From contig NZ_JAUSZA010000001.1 in NCBI RefSeq assembly GCF_030817215.1, forward strand, positions 4,066,501-4,130,500: a stretch of DNA of 64,000 nt. The letters are read 5' to 3'. Shown here in pieces: positions 43,462-53,602 of the stretch; the first letter of the stretch is position 1, and every line of letters starts with the position of its first letter. The notes under the pieces are model-generated. The model searched no databases, had not been told where the DNA came from, and saw only the letters and a program-made list of their open reading frames with translations. The stretch comes from Paenibacillus sp. V4I3 (GTDB lineage: Bacteria > Bacillota > Bacilli > Paenibacillales > NBRC-103111). The translations under genes and the position numbers were made by a program.

Positions 43462-44556
43462 ATGAGAGAGCTCACCGTAGATCTTGGAGAACGGTCTTAT
43501 CCTATTTATATCGGCCAAGGCATTCTTAACGATATCACGGCTCTGTTTGACCGGGCGAAGCTTAGCCGCAAGTCGCCACTACTCGTAGTCACCGATGATG
43601 CGGTGGCTTCGCTGCATCTGGAGCGCGTCATGACGCTGCTCCGTGATGGCGGCTTCGCCGCCACGGCCTGCGTCGTGCCCGCAGGCGAAACCTCCAAATC
43701 CCTCGCGCAGCTCGAGGGAATTGTCACCGCCGCCCTCCAGGCGGGCCTCGATCGCAGTTCTGCGATCGTCGCCCTTGGAGGAGGCGTGGTCGGCGACCTC
43801 GCCGGTTTCGCTGCGGCGAGCTTCATGCGCGGGATCCGCTTCGTGCAGATCCCGACAACGATCCTTGCCCACGACAGTTCCGTCGGGGGCAAGGTCGCGG
43901 TTAACCATCCGATGGCGAAGAACATCATCGGGGCGTTCCACCAGCCCGAGCTCGTTCTCTTCGACATCGATTTGCTTCTAACGCTGCCGCCCCGCCAGGT
44001 GAAGGCGGGCCTCTCGGAAGTGATCAAGCATGGCTTGATCTGGGACGCTGCATTCACGAAGTGGTGCGACGACAATGCGGAGAAGCTGCTTGCCTTAGAT
44101 CCGGAAGCGCTCAGTTACGCGCTTTACATAGGTTGTAAAGTCAAGTCTATCGTTGTCTCTCAAGATGAGCGCGAGAATGATTTACGTGCCATCTTGAATC
44201 TCGGCCATACGATTGGTCACGCCTTGGAAGCAGTTGCCGGTTATGGCGAACTGCTGCATGGTGAAGCGATTGCAATTGGCATGGTGGGGGCTGCTAAGTT
44301 AGCTCAGCAGTTCGGTTATGCCGAGGACATCCATACGGTGACGAAGGGTCTGTTCGAGAAATACGGATTGCCTATCAGCATTCCACCACATTTGGATACG
44401 GACAGCATCTTGGGTGCGATGATGCACGATAAGAAATTCAAAGAAGGTACGATGGTCTACATCATCCCGACGGAGATCGGCAAAGTAGAAATCCGTAAGG
44501 ATGTTAAGGTAGAGCAAGTCAGAGAAATTGTCGAGCTTTTAAAAGGGGAGAGGTAA
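43462..44556 (+). CDS. aroB: 3-dehydroquinate synthase
   Basis: Second step of the shikimate pathway, NAD- and metal-dependent. 364 aa, with ALGGGVVGDLAGFAAASFMRG, QIPTTILAHDSSVGGKVAVNH, SEVIKHG, and the metal His of LNLGHTIGHALEA and LLHGEAIAIGM. Bases about 43590-44090 are strongly G+C-rich compared with the rest of the operon. Spacing to aroC is 1 nt and to aroH 3 nt. Confidence 0.97.
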   Translation: MRELTVDLGERSYPIYIGQGILNDITALFDRAKLSRKSPLLVVTDDAVASLHLERVMTLLRDGGFAATACVVPAGETSKSLAQLEGIVTAALQAGLDRSSAIVALGGGVVGDLAGFAAASFMRGIRFVQIPTTILAHDSSVGGKVAVNHPMAKNIIGAFHQPELVLFDIDLLLTLPPRQVKAGLSEVIKHGLIWDAAFTKWCDDNAEKLLALDPEALSYALYIGCKVKSIVVSQDERENDLRAILNLGHTIGHALEAVAGYGELLHGEAIAIGMVGAAKLAQQFGYAEDIHTVTKGLFEKYGLPISIPPHLDTDSILGAMMHDKKFKEGTMVYIIPTEIGKVEIRKDVKVEQVREIVELLKGER

Positions 44557-44559
44557 CCG

Positions 44560-44946
44560 ATGTTCTTAAGGGGAATTCGTGGTGCGACGACGGTTGAACA
44601 CAACGAGGCAGAGGAAATTTTAACTGCTACCAGTGAATTGCTTCGTGCCATCGTAGAGGCGAATGATTTTCGTCCGGAAGATATTTGTTCGGTATTCATT
44701 ACGGTCACAGAGGATATTACCGCTACATTCCCGGCACGTGCAATTCGTACGTTAGTCGGTTGGGAGCTAGTTCCATTAATGTGTTCTCTAGAAGTTCCGG
44801 TTGAGAACTCATTGCCCAAATGTATCCGATTAATGGTGCAGGTCAACACAAACAAAAGCCAAGCAGAGATCAACCATATTTACTTGAAGGAAGCTAAAGC
44901 GCTTCGACCTGATATTGTTAAATTGACAAATGAAGCAACACGGTAG
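44560..44946 (+). CDS. aroH: Chorismate mutase, AroH type
   Basis: Monofunctional trimeric chorismate mutase making prephenate for Tyr and Phe. 128 aa, with MFLRGIRGATTVEHNEAEEI (active-site Arg), and CIRLMVQVNT. Its last codons contain the trp promoter. Confidence 0.96.
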   Translation: MFLRGIRGATTVEHNEAEEILTATSELLRAIVEANDFRPEDICSVFITVTEDITATFPARAIRTLVGWELVPLMCSLEVPVENSLPKCIRLMVQVNTNKSQAEINHIYLKEAKALRPDIVKLTNEATR

Positions 44947-44952
44947 TATAGT
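44923..44952 (+). promoter_or_regulatory. trp operon promoter inside the end of aroH
   Basis: TTGACA (44923-44928), 18 nt, TATAGT (44947-44952). Start near 44959, just before the periodic TRAP triplets. Confidence 0.75.
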
Positions 44953-44958
44953 GTGAGT

Positions 44959-45167
44959 AGATGAGTTTAGGTAAGTAGAGAAGCATTTAGTCGAGTAGAG
45001 CTTAGCCCAGTTGAGATGAGAAAAGGTAACATAGGTTTGTATGAAGATAAGTACGACTCTATTCGAGGGCGTCTGTTTGTTCATACGTAGCCATGGCTTC
45101 TTTTATCATATCTTCTTGAACTTCTACTTTAACTAAAGTCAACCTCTACTTCGGTAGAGGTTTTTTT
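44959..45167 (+). promoter_or_regulatory. TRAP-binding trp leader with attenuator
   Basis: NAG triplets recur exactly every 5 nt: GAG44963, TAG44968, AAG44973, GAG44978, (one miss at 44983), TAG44988, GAG44993, GAG44998, TAG45003, CAG45008, GAG45013, GAG45018, AAG45023. This matches TRAP targets, where G/UAG triplets are separated by 2-3 nt. The sequence AGTAGAG occurs twice within them (44974-44980, 44994-45000) and is complementary to CTCTACT (45144-45150), the 5' arm of the terminator; that pairing would be the antiterminator. TRAP binding would free the terminator. Middle part 45026-45140 shows no other clear feature. Confidence 0.88.
45141..45167 (+). terminator. trp attenuator terminator
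   Basis: AACCTCTAC-TTCG-GTAGAGGTT (45141-45162) with a seven-T run. Mutually exclusive with pairing of CTCTACT to the upstream AGTAGAG sequences. Confidence 0.9.
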
Positions 45168-45235
45168 GTCATTCGAATAGAGTTTTGTGCACCACTGAGA
45201 TCGACGAGTCGCACAAGCTGAGAGGGGATGTTTCC

Positions 45236-46783
45236 ATGTATACACCTGAAATTCAAGAAGTTATTCGTTTGGCTAAAGATTATAATCTCATTCCTGTCGT
45301 GCGTCATTTGTTAGCAGATACTGAAACCCCAATACGTGTATTTCAACATCTTTACCAAGAACCGCGTGCGTTCCTCTTAGAAAGTGTTGAGGGCGGCGTG
45401 AAATGGGCCCGTTATTCCTTTATCGGCAGCGATCCTTTCTTGATGATTAAAGCGAAGCATGGGAAAACCATGGTAGAAACACAATCCGAGAATAAGGTTT
45501 TGGACGAGAAACCAATCGAAGTGTTGAAAGCCTATCTGAGATCCTACTCCAGTCCTCAGCTTGCGGACTTGCCGCGTTTTACAGGTGGTGCTGTCGGATT
45601 CTTCGGATACGATTTGCTTCAGTACTATGAGAATCTCCCAGCTCATCAAATTGATGATTTACAAATGAATGACATTCAATTCATGTTCTGCGATCAAGTC
45701 ATTGTTTTCGATCATTTCAAACAGCAGATCAAAGTGATCGCCAATGTGCATGTACAGCCTTTTGCTACGGATGCTGACATTGTAAAAGCGTATCATGCGA
45801 CTTGTGAGAAAATCGACGCCACAATTGAGAAGATCAAGCGTCCGCTTGGCTCAGAGACGATGACTCACAATCCGATTGTGTCCGAACCGGATCTCGGTGA
45901 TATTCGATCCAACATTACGAAAGAAAAGTATATTGCCAACGTGAATAAAGCGAAGGAATATATCCGAGCTGGTGATATTTTCCAAGTTGTGTTGTCGCAG
46001 CGTTTTGAAATGGAAACGACCGTTTCGCCTTTGCAAGTGTATCGAGTACTGCGTACGATGAATCCATCACCCTATATGTACGTGCTTAAAATGGATGATG
46101 AAGTCATCGTTGGCACATCGCCGGAGCTGTTAGTTCGCGTTGAAGAAGAAAAAGTTGAGACGCGCCCAATTGCTGGTACAAGACCAAGAGGGAAGACGCC
46201 AGAAGAAGATCTTGCACTGGAAAAAGAATTGCTCGCAGATGAGAAAGAACGCGCTGAACATTTGATGCTGGTTGACTTAGGTCGCAATGACATCGGGCGT
46301 GTATCGGAATTCGGAACTGTGAAGTGCGACACATTCATGGACATTGAACGGTATTCACACGTCATGCATATCGTTTCGAACGTTTCTGGTAAAATTGCAA
46401 AAGACAAAGATTTCTTCGATGCATTTCTTTCCTGTATGCCTGCAGGGACGGTGTCTGGAGCGCCGAAACTGAGAGCTATGGAGATTATTGCTGAGCTGGA
46501 GCCAGAATCTCGCGGTGCTTATGCTGGAGCGATTGGTTACCTAGGATTCTCGGGTAATTTGGACACTTGTATTACGATCCGTACGATTATTTTTAAAAAT
46601 GGCAAAGCCTATGTGCAAGCCGGAGCCGGTATTGTATGGGATTCTGTTCCTGAAAGTGAATACCAGGAGACGGTTAATAAAGCGACAGCTTTGCTGAAAT
46701 CAATTCGGATGGCAGAGGCCATGTTCAGTCCTGAGCCTAGACCAGTTAGCGATATTAACAAAGATTACTTTGTTAACTCTTAA
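45236..46783 (+). CDS. trpE: Anthranilate synthase component I
   Basis: Chorismate to anthranilate, with a glutamine amidotransferase partner encoded elsewhere (no trpG in this operon, as in B. subtilis). 515 aa from ATG45236 (GAGAGGGGATG site). Contains the feedback region LLES near residue 40 and the catalytic core with PIAGTRPRGKTPEED, HLMLVDLGRNDIGRV, GTVSGAPKLRAM, and QAGAGIVWDS. An inverted repeat TTGTGC/GCACAA (about 45184-45215) precedes the ribosome binding site. Confidence 0.97.
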   Translation: MYTPEIQEVIRLAKDYNLIPVVRHLLADTETPIRVFQHLYQEPRAFLLESVEGGVKWARYSFIGSDPFLMIKAKHGKTMVETQSENKVLDEKPIEVLKAYLRSYSSPQLADLPRFTGGAVGFFGYDLLQYYENLPAHQIDDLQMNDIQFMFCDQVIVFDHFKQQIKVIANVHVQPFATDADIVKAYHATCEKIDATIEKIKRPLGSETMTHNPIVSEPDLGDIRSNITKEKYIANVNKAKEYIRAGDIFQVVLSQRFEMETTVSPLQVYRVLRTMNPSPYMYVLKMDDEVIVGTSPELLVRVEEEKVETRPIAGTRPRGKTPEEDLALEKELLADEKERAEHLMLVDLGRNDIGRVSEFGTVKCDTFMDIERYSHVMHIVSNVSGKIAKDKDFFDAFLSCMPAGTVSGAPKLRAMEIIAELEPESRGAYAGAIGYLGFSGNLDTCITIRTIIFKNGKAYVQAGAGIVWDSVPESEYQETVNKATALLKSIRMAEAMFSPEPRPVSDINKDYFVNS

Positions 46784-46809
46784 GGAGAGAAGGAGAGGAG
46801 ACTCTAGTC

Positions 46810-47850
46810 ATGAGTGGACTTATTCATATACAGCAAGCGCTCGGGAAAGTCATTAGCGGTAGTCATTTGTCGCGGGTGGAAGCGCGCGGCGTCATGTCTG
46901 AAATCATGGACGGTGCGGCGACTCCTGCTCAAATCGGCAGCCTGCTTACAGCACTTCGCATCAAAGGAGAGACGCTGGAGGAGATTACGGGCTTCGCAGA
47001 AGCGATGCGGAGCAAAGCCGTTCAGGTCAACGTACTGCAGAATGATCTGCTGGATACTTGCGGAACTGGCGGAGATGGCGCAGAGACGTTCAATATCTCC
47101 ACAACGGCAGCGATTGTCGCATCTGCTGGTGGGATTCGCGTAGCGAAACATGGCAATCGGGCGATGTCGAGCAAAAGCGGAAGTGCAGATGTCCTTGAAG
47201 CTCTTGGCGTGAAGATAACGTTAAGCGGTGAACAAGCGGCTAAATGCTTAGAGAAAACAGGCATCTGCTTTATGTTTGCCCAAGCGTACCATCAATCTAT
47301 GAAGCATGTGGCGGCACCTCGGCGCGAGCTAGGCTTCAGAACCGTATTCAACCTGCTTGGACCGTTAACCAATCCTGCAGGCGCTGACCGTCAAGTGCTT
47401 GGTGTATTCGACAGCACGAAGACAGAGCTGATTGCGCAAGCTCTGCAAGCCCTTGGACTGAAACGAGCATTGGTTGTAGCAAGCGAGGATGGATTGGATG
47501 AATTCAGCATTTCGGCACCTACGAAAGTAACGGAACTGAAATCAAACACCATTAGCACTTACACCATTACTCCGGATGATCTTGGTTTACGCGCACATAG
47601 CATCAAAGATGTAGCGGGTGGAGATGCGATCCTAAACGCTGAAATCATTCGTCATATTTTTGCTGGTGAGAAGGGGCCTTATCGCGATATCGTACTTGCA
47701 AACACAGCGGCCTGCTTCTATGTGACAGGGCAAGTCGGAACCCTTCAACAGGGTGTGAAATTAGCGGCTGATGTCATTGATTCAGGCCGTGCGGAACAAA
47801 AATTGAACGATTTAATCCAATATACAGGAGAACTATGCCATGTTTCTTGA
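46810..47850 (+). CDS. trpD: Anthranilate phosphoribosyltransferase
   Basis: 346 aa. PRPP-binding CGTGGDG and anthranilate-site FNISTTAAIVASAGG, KHGNRAMSSKSGSADVLEALG, and QVLGVF are present. Overlaps trpC by 11 bp. Start ATG46810 with AAGGAGAGG. Confidence 0.97.
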   Translation: MSGLIHIQQALGKVISGSHLSRVEARGVMSEIMDGAATPAQIGSLLTALRIKGETLEEITGFAEAMRSKAVQVNVLQNDLLDTCGTGGDGAETFNISTTAAIVASAGGIRVAKHGNRAMSSKSGSADVLEALGVKITLSGEQAAKCLEKTGICFMFAQAYHQSMKHVAAPRRELGFRTVFNLLGPLTNPAGADRQVLGVFDSTKTELIAQALQALGLKRALVVASEDGLDEFSISAPTKVTELKSNTISTYTITPDDLGLRAHSIKDVAGGDAILNAEIIRHIFAGEKGPYRDIVLANTAACFYVTGQVGTLQQGVKLAADVIDSGRAEQKLNDLIQYTGELCHVS

Positions 47851-48637
47851 TAAAATTGTTGCCACCAAGCGGGCAGAGGTTGAAGCGATGAGCAGCTTTT
47901 CAATCAAGGATGCGGAGAAGTTAATCTCGGACCTGCCTCCTTGTTTAGGGTTTGAACAAGCGTTAACTACACGGAAAAACCGCGCGATGGGTCTTATTGC
48001 CGAGGTGAAGAAGGCTTCCCCGTCCAAAGGGTTGATTCGCGATGATTTTGAACCGGTTCTTTTAGCTGAAGCGTATGAAAGAGCAGGTGCAGATTGTATC
48101 TCCGTTCTGACGGATGTGGACTATTTCCAAGGTAGTAACGAGTACTTGAAAGCTGTTCGTAAGGCGGTGAATGTGCCATTGCTTCGTAAGGATTTCACAA
48201 TTGATCCGAAGCAAATTTATGAAGCGCGCTTGATTGGCGCCGATGCTATTTTGCTGATTGCTGCCATTTTAACGACAGATCAAATGAAGCAGTATCTCAA
48301 GTTAGCAAGTGATCTTGGACTTGATGCACTCGTTGAGGTTCATGATCGTGAGGAGCTGGAACGTGCGCTGGAATTGGATACTCAATTGATTGGCATCAAC
48401 AATCGGAATTTGAAAACATTTGTTACCGACTTAGGCACGACAGAGGAACTGATTCAATTCATTCCCGCAGGGAAAACTGTCGTCAGTGAAAGTGGCATTG
48501 CTACTGTCAAAGATATGGCTTATTTACAGCAAGTTGGTGCTCAAGCTGTTTTAATCGGCGAGCATTTCATGCGACAACCTATTGTTGAGCAGGCTGTTCA
48601 TGATCTGATGGGGACGAGGGTTCAGACAACGAAGTAG
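47840..48637 (+). CDS. trpC: Indole-3-glycerol phosphate synthase
   Basis: 265-aa TIM barrel. N-terminal helical extension; catalytic Lys/Glu in AEVKKASPSKG, RKDF, EVHD and the phosphate site SESGI. Start ATG47840 inside the end of trpD. Confidence 0.97.
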   Translation: MFLDKIVATKRAEVEAMSSFSIKDAEKLISDLPPCLGFEQALTTRKNRAMGLIAEVKKASPSKGLIRDDFEPVLLAEAYERAGADCISVLTDVDYFQGSNEYLKAVRKAVNVPLLRKDFTIDPKQIYEARLIGADAILLIAAILTTDQMKQYLKLASDLGLDALVEVHDREELERALELDTQLIGINNRNLKTFVTDLGTTEELIQFIPAGKTVVSESGIATVKDMAYLQQVGAQAVLIGEHFMRQPIVEQAVHDLMGTRVQTTK

Positions 48638-48661
48638 TTGAAGGAGAAAGAGGCGAATTTG

Positions 48662-49360
48662 ATGGCTGTGGGGACGGTTCCAACGGTAAAAATTTGTGGA
48701 CTTCAAAGCGTTGAAGTGTTAAAATCAATCGTGCATTTGCCGATAGCACATATCGGTTTTGTATTTGCACCGAGCAAGCGGCAAGTTACGGCAGAGAAGG
48801 CCGGAGAACTGATTTCCTTTTTGAAAGCAGAAGAGGCTAAAGGGGTATCTGTCCCATTAACTGTAGGGGTATTCGTTAATCCGAGCAAGGAACAGTTAAC
48901 CGATATTCTAGCGGTGGCTCCACTTGATGTCATACAGTTACATAGTCAGGAAACACCTGATTTTTGCCGATGGGTTCGTGAACATTTTCAGGTAAAAGTG
49001 TTCAAATCCGTTTCGATTTCCAAAACAGAAAATAAAATCCCCAATTTGGAGGATGTAGCCGCGCAGCTTGACCCTTATATAGGGACGGTCGATGCCGTTT
49101 TGCTGGATACCTTCGACCCTGTATACGGGGGAGGATCAGGCAAAACCTTTGCTTGGGACTGCATTCCTGTTTACCAGGAGTGGGCGCGTTCAGCAGGAGT
49201 GGCGCTGCTTGTAGCAGGCGGGCTTCAACCTGATAATGTTGATCAACTAGTAACAGCCTATTACCCCGATGGCGTAGATGTTTCCAGCGGCGTTGAGACC
49301 GATGGCGTAAAAGATATAACCAAAATTACAGCATTTGTGGAAAGGGTGACTCGAAAGTGA
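48662..49360 (+). CDS. trpF: Phosphoribosylanthranilate isomerase
   Basis: 232 aa from ATG48662 (AAAGAGGCG site); an in-frame TTG at 48638 would add eight residues. VKICGLQS carries the catalytic Cys, [11 protein letters not shown] and [18 protein letters not shown] the other active-site residues. A separate gene rather than a trpCF fusion. Overlaps trpB by 4 bp. Confidence 0.95.
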   Translation: MAVGTVPTVKICGLQSVEVLKSIVHLPIAHIGFVFAPSKRQVTAEKAGELISFLKAEEAKGVSVPLTVGVFVNPSKEQLTDILAVAPLDVIQLHSQETPDFCRWVREHFQVKVFKSVSISKTENKIPNLEDVAAQLDPYIGTVDAVLLDTFDPVYGGGSGKTFAWDCIPVYQEWARSAGVALLVAGGLQPDNVDQLVTAYYPDGVDVSSGVETDGVKDITKITAFVERVTRK

Positions 49361-50553
49361 CGCAAGTACCTGACCAGCATGGCAGATTCGGCAAGTTCGG
49401 CGGCCGTTATGTTCCTGAGACGTTGATGAATGCTTTGATTGAGCTTGAAGAAGCTTATGAAAAATATAAAGATGATCCTGAATTTATTGCCGAGGTGCGC
49501 TACTTACAAAAGCAATATTCCGGCAGGCCAACACCGCTTTATTATGCAGAGCGACTTTCTGAGCTTTTGGGCGGAGCTAAAATTTATTTGAAACGTGAGG
49601 ATTTGAACCATACGGGTGCTCACAAAATTAATAACACCATTGGACAAGCGGTTCTCGCGAAACGAATGGGGAAGAAGAAGATTATTGCGGAAACTGGAGC
49701 TGGACAGCATGGTGTTGCATCAGCAACGGTAGCTGCGTTAATGGGATTTGAGTGTAAAGTATTCATGGGCGAGGAAGACACAAAGCGTCAGCAGTTAAAT
49801 GTTTTCCGCATGAAATTGCTTGGATCTGATGTCATTCCTGTTACGTCTGGTACACGCACATTGAAAGATGCTTGTAATGAAACGCTTCGTTACTGGGTTA
49901 GCAACGTTCAGGATACTTATTATATCCTAGGTTCCGTTACAGGACCGCATCCTTACCCCATGATGGTGCGTGATTTCCAACGTGTCATTGGCGATGAGTC
50001 ACGTGAGCAAATCCTTGAAACCGAAGGCCGATTACCTGATGCTGTAATTGCTTGCGTAGGCGGAGGCAGTAACGCCATGGGTATTTTCTACCCGTTCGTC
50101 CAAGATGAATCCGTGAAGCTCATTGGCGTGGAAGCGGCTGGCCGCGGTATTCATACCGAGGAACATGCAGCTACAATGACCAAGGGAACTCCAGGTGTTT
50201 TCCAAGGTTCACTTAGCTATTTGCTGCAGGATGAGTATGGTCAAGTACTGCCGGCCCATTCCATTTCAGCAGGCTTGGATTACCCTGGTATAGGTCCGGA
50301 GCATTCCTACCTCAAAGATATTGAACGAGCAACATATTATCCGATCACGGATCAGGAAGCACTAGATGCACTTCAGCTGCTTAGCCGCACGGAAGGAATA
50401 ATTCCAGCCTTAGAGAGTGCACATGCCATTGCTCAAACGGTTAAAGTAGCTCCTACCATGTCCAAGGATGAAATTATTATCGTAAGTCTTTCTGGACGTG
50501 GCGATAAAGATGTTGAATCCATTATGAGCTATCTCGGCTTGGGGAGGGAATAA
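49357..50553 (+). CDS. trpB: Tryptophan synthase beta chain
   Basis: PLP enzyme condensing indole and serine. 398 aa; PLP Lys in [10 protein letters not shown], glycine-rich [24 protein letters not shown] near the N terminus. GTG49357 overlaps the trpF stop. Confidence 0.98.
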   Translation: MTQVPDQHGRFGKFGGRYVPETLMNALIELEEAYEKYKDDPEFIAEVRYLQKQYSGRPTPLYYAERLSELLGGAKIYLKREDLNHTGAHKINNTIGQAVLAKRMGKKKIIAETGAGQHGVASATVAALMGFECKVFMGEEDTKRQQLNVFRMKLLGSDVIPVTSGTRTLKDACNETLRYWVSNVQDTYYILGSVTGPHPYPMMVRDFQRVIGDESREQILETEGRLPDAVIACVGGGSNAMGIFYPFVQDESVKLIGVEAAGRGIHTEEHAATMTKGTPGVFQGSLSYLLQDEYGQVLPAHSISAGLDYPGIGPEHSYLKDIERATYYPITDQEALDALQLLSRTEGIIPALESAHAIAQTVKVAPTMSKDEIIIVSLSGRGDKDVESIMSYLGLGRE

Positions 50554-50556
50554 GCA

Positions 50557-51372
50557 ATGAACCGTATTGATAGTCGATTTGCCGAGCTCAAAGAGCGCGG
50601 AGAAACAGCGATGATTCCTTTCTTGACCATAGGAGATCCTTCCCTTGAAGCATCCCTTGAGCTTATCCTGGAAATGGAACGCGCAGGTGCCGACTTGATT
50701 GAACTAGGTGTTCCTTATTCCGATCCTTTAGCTGATGGTCCTGTTATTCAACGTTCCTCTGAACGTGCATTACAGCGCAAAATTTCAATCTTTGATGTGA
50801 TGGATGTAGCTCGTCAGGCTAGAAGCAGAGGTTCTAAGCTGCCATTCATTCTTTTTACGTATTATAATCCAGTTTTACAAATTGGACTGGAGCGCATTTT
50901 CAAAGCGATGCAGGAGAATGAAATCAGCGGCATTATTATTCCTGATCTTCCGTTGGAAGAAAATAGTGAGACAAGAGCGGTTGCTGAAGCCAATGGGATT
51001 CATCTTATTCCGTTGGTTGCGCCAACATCCAATGAACGCGTAAAGCGAATTGCAGCTGGAGCTCGCGGATTCGTCTACTGTGTATCATCATTAGGTGTAA
51101 CAGGCGAGCGCGCCGAATTCTTCGGAGGCATTGAGGATTTCCTTGCAACGGTACGGGAAGCTGCAAGTGTTCCGATTGTCGTCGGCTTCGGTATTTCGAA
51201 TCGCGAGCAAGTTAAGCGCTTTGAGAAGCTTTGTGACGGAGTCGTTGTAGGAAGTGCCATAGTACGAACGATTGAGAACGTACTGCCTCATCTTGAGGCC
51301 GATGCTGCACACCCGGAAGGACTCTTGCAAATTCGTAACTTTGTGGGACAATTAAAACGTTCGGACATATAA
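50557..51372 (+). CDS. trpA: Tryptophan synthase alpha chain
   Basis: 271-aa TIM barrel cleaving indole-3-glycerol phosphate. Catalytic Glu in IELGVPYSDPLADGP and Asp in IIPDLPLEE; phosphate site VVGFGIS and VVVGSAIV. Starts 3 nt after trpB. Confidence 0.98.
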   Translation: MNRIDSRFAELKERGETAMIPFLTIGDPSLEASLELILEMERAGADLIELGVPYSDPLADGPVIQRSSERALQRKISIFDVMDVARQARSRGSKLPFILFTYYNPVLQIGLERIFKAMQENEISGIIIPDLPLEENSETRAVAEANGIHLIPLVAPTSNERVKRIAAGARGFVYCVSSLGVTGERAEFFGGIEDFLATVREAASVPIVVGFGISNREQVKRFEKLCDGVVVGSAIVRTIENVLPHLEADAAHPEGLLQIRNFVGQLKRSDI

Positions 51373-51389
51373 TTGACGAGGTGACTATC

Positions 51390-52490
51390 ATGAAACCGAA
51401 ACAAACGATTGTACATTTACCTGTCTATCAACCAGGTAAACCTATTGAAGAAGTGAAACGTGAGCTAGGTTTGACAGAAGTTATTAAACTGGCATCTAAC
51501 GAGAACCCTTTCGGCTCCTCGCCCAAAGTAAAAGCAGCAATTGAAGCGGAATTATCCAACATCAGCTTGTATCCTGATGGGGGAGCTGTTCAATTGACAG
51601 AAGCTGTTGCTGAATCCCTTGGTGTGGCAACGAATCAGCTTATTTTTGGCGCAGGATCTGATGAAGTTATTCTGATGCTCGCGCGGGCTTTTCTTGTTCC
51701 AGGCGACGAATCCGTCATGGCTTCACACACGTTCCCTCAGTACAAGCATAACTGTGAAATCGAAGGCGCTGTGTCCATTGAAGTTCCTTTGAAAGATGGA
51801 ACACATGATCTGGATGGCATGCTTGCTGCGATTACGGAACGTACGAAAATCGTTTGGATTTGTAACCCGAACAATCCGACAGGAACGATGAATACCGACG
51901 CGGAGATTAAGGCGTTCTTGGCCAAAGTTCCAGATCATGTGTTAGTCGTTCTTGATGAAGCTTACTGCGAGTACAATACAACGGGGGAATTCCCGGATAG
52001 CATAGAAATAATTGGTCAATACCGCAATGTCATAGCGTTGCGTACTTTCTCAAAAATTTATGGATTGGCTTCCCTGCGAATTGGTTACGGGATCGGACAT
52101 CCTGATGTTATTCGATCGATTAATCAAGTGCGGGAACCTTTTAACACAACCAGATTTGCTCAAGCCGCTGCTCTTGCCGCAATTAAAGATCAAGATTTTA
52201 TCCAAAGCTGCCGAGAAGCGAACACGGCTGGCTTACAATACTTAACAGATGAGTTTGACAAGATGGATCTGCAGGCATTGCCAGCACACGGTAACTTCAT
52301 CATGGTGAATGTTGGCCGGCCAGCAGCAGATGTATTTAATGGTTTGCTTCGCAGAGGCATCATCATTCGTGGAGGTCATATGTTGGGCTTTCCAACGTCG
52401 CTTCGGGTTACAATTGGCTCGCGCGAACAGAATGAGAAATTCATTGCCGCTCTAACACAAGTGCTTGCTGAGGTTGCTGTTAAGGCCTAA
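51390..52490 (+). CDS. hisC: Histidinol-phosphate/aromatic aminotransferase
   Basis: 366 aa from ATG51390 (CGAGGTG site). Class I/II PLP aminotransferase with KLASNENPFG, NPNNPTG, PLP Lys in RTFSKIYGLASLRIGYG, and SLRVTIG. In B. subtilis the gene at this position acts in both histidine and Tyr/Phe synthesis; that dual role is likely here too. Confidence 0.95.
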   Translation: MKPKQTIVHLPVYQPGKPIEEVKRELGLTEVIKLASNENPFGSSPKVKAAIEAELSNISLYPDGGAVQLTEAVAESLGVATNQLIFGAGSDEVILMLARAFLVPGDESVMASHTFPQYKHNCEIEGAVSIEVPLKDGTHDLDGMLAAITERTKIVWICNPNNPTGTMNTDAEIKAFLAKVPDHVLVVLDEAYCEYNTTGEFPDSIEIIGQYRNVIALRTFSKIYGLASLRIGYGIGHPDVIRSINQVREPFNTTRFAQAAALAAIKDQDFIQSCREANTAGLQYLTDEFDKMDLQALPAHGNFIMVNVGRPAADVFNGLLRRGIIIRGGHMLGFPTSLRVTIGSREQNEKFIAALTQVLAEVAVKA

Positions 52491-52513
52491 TTTAAATCAT
52501 AAAGGTTGATTTC

Positions 52514-53602
52514 ATGACGAAAATTGCGATATTCGGTGTAGGGCTGATCGGTGGATCACTCGCCTTATGCTATAAAGGAAAACCTGGATTTACAGTCGTT
52601 GGTCACTCACCGAATCCGAAGTCAGTTGAAAAGCTTCTAAAACGGAATGTTGTCGATGGGGCTACAACTAGCATGGCTGAAGCGGTAGAAGGAGCGGACT
52701 ACATTTTTCTATGCGTGCCAGTTGGTATGTTAGAGGAGTATGTCCAGCAGCTAGTGCAGCTCCCTCTAAAAGACGGTTGCATCATCACAGATGTCGGTAG
52801 TACCAAAGCTTCAATCACGGAAAGTGCAGCATCTTTTGTCAAGGAAAACGTCTATTTTATCGGCGGACATCCAATGGCTGGCTCCGAACGTCATGGGGTG
52901 GAGGCAGCTTCCTCGCACCTTTTTGAAAATGCGTTCTATGTCCTGACACCGGCAGAGGGTACACCGCAAGCTGAGGTTGATCGTCTAACGGAGCTGCTCA
53001 AGAAAACGAAGGCTCAAATTGTTCAAGTAGGCGCCCGTGAACATGATGACATCGTAGGAGCGATCAGCCATTTACCGCATATTATCGCGGTTGCATTGGT
53101 TAATCAAGTAAGAGGCTATAACGAAACGAATCCGCTGTATCAAAATCTGGCGGCTGGCGGCTTCAGGGATATCACACGTATCGCATCCAGTGAACCGATG
53201 ATTTGGCGCGATATTCTTGTTAACAATAAAGACGTGCTGCTTAAACTGCTCAAGGATTGGAATCTAGAAATGTCGCGCTTTATTAAGTTGCTGGAACAAA
53301 GTGACGGCGAAGGGATCGCTGAACAATTCCGTGTTGCTGGTGAGTTCCGCAGTCAATTGCCTGAACGTAGAAAAGGGATGATTACGTCCTTATTCGATAT
53401 TTATGTTGATATTCCCGATCATCCTGGTATCATTGGCCAAATTACAACCTTACTTGGTAACGCTAGAATAAATTTAAGCAACATTCAAATTATTGAAAGC
53501 CGTGAAGATGTTCCCGGTGTACTCCGTCTTTCTTTTCGAAATCAGGAAGACGCCGATCGGGCATCTGAGCTGCTGAGTGGGCCATACGCAGTGCATGTTT
53601 AA
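52514..53602 (+). CDS. tyrA: Prephenate dehydrogenase
   Basis: NAD-dependent conversion of prephenate to 4-hydroxyphenylpyruvate. 362 aa: Rossmann GVGLIGGSLA, GGHPMAGSERHGVEAA with the catalytic His, SHLPHIIA, and a C-terminal ACT domain (about 293-360, VDIPDHPGIIGQITTLLG). Last gene of the supraoperon here. In B. subtilis the EPSP synthase gene follows; here it does not. Confidence 0.96.
   Translation: MTKIAIFGVGLIGGSLALCYKGKPGFTVVGHSPNPKSVEKLLKRNVVDGATTSMAEAVEGADYIFLCVPVGMLEEYVQQLVQLPLKDGCIITDVGSTKASITESAASFVKENVYFIGGHPMAGSERHGVEAASSHLFENAFYVLTPAEGTPQAEVDRLTELLKKTKAQIVQVGAREHDDIVGAISHLPHIIAVALVNQVRGYNETNPLYQNLAAGGFRDITRIASSEPMIWRDILVNNKDVLLKLLKDWNLEMSRFIKLLEQSDGEGIAEQFRVAGEFRSQLPERRKGMITSLFDIYVDIPDHPGIIGQITTLLGNARINLSNIQIIESREDVPGVLRLSFRNQEDADRASELLSGPYAVHV

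Noticed and set aside
43506..44075. 189-aa open frame on the minus strand
   Set aside because: It is antisense to the G+C-rich part of aroB; high G+C removes stop codons. No ribosome binding site and no recognisable protein.
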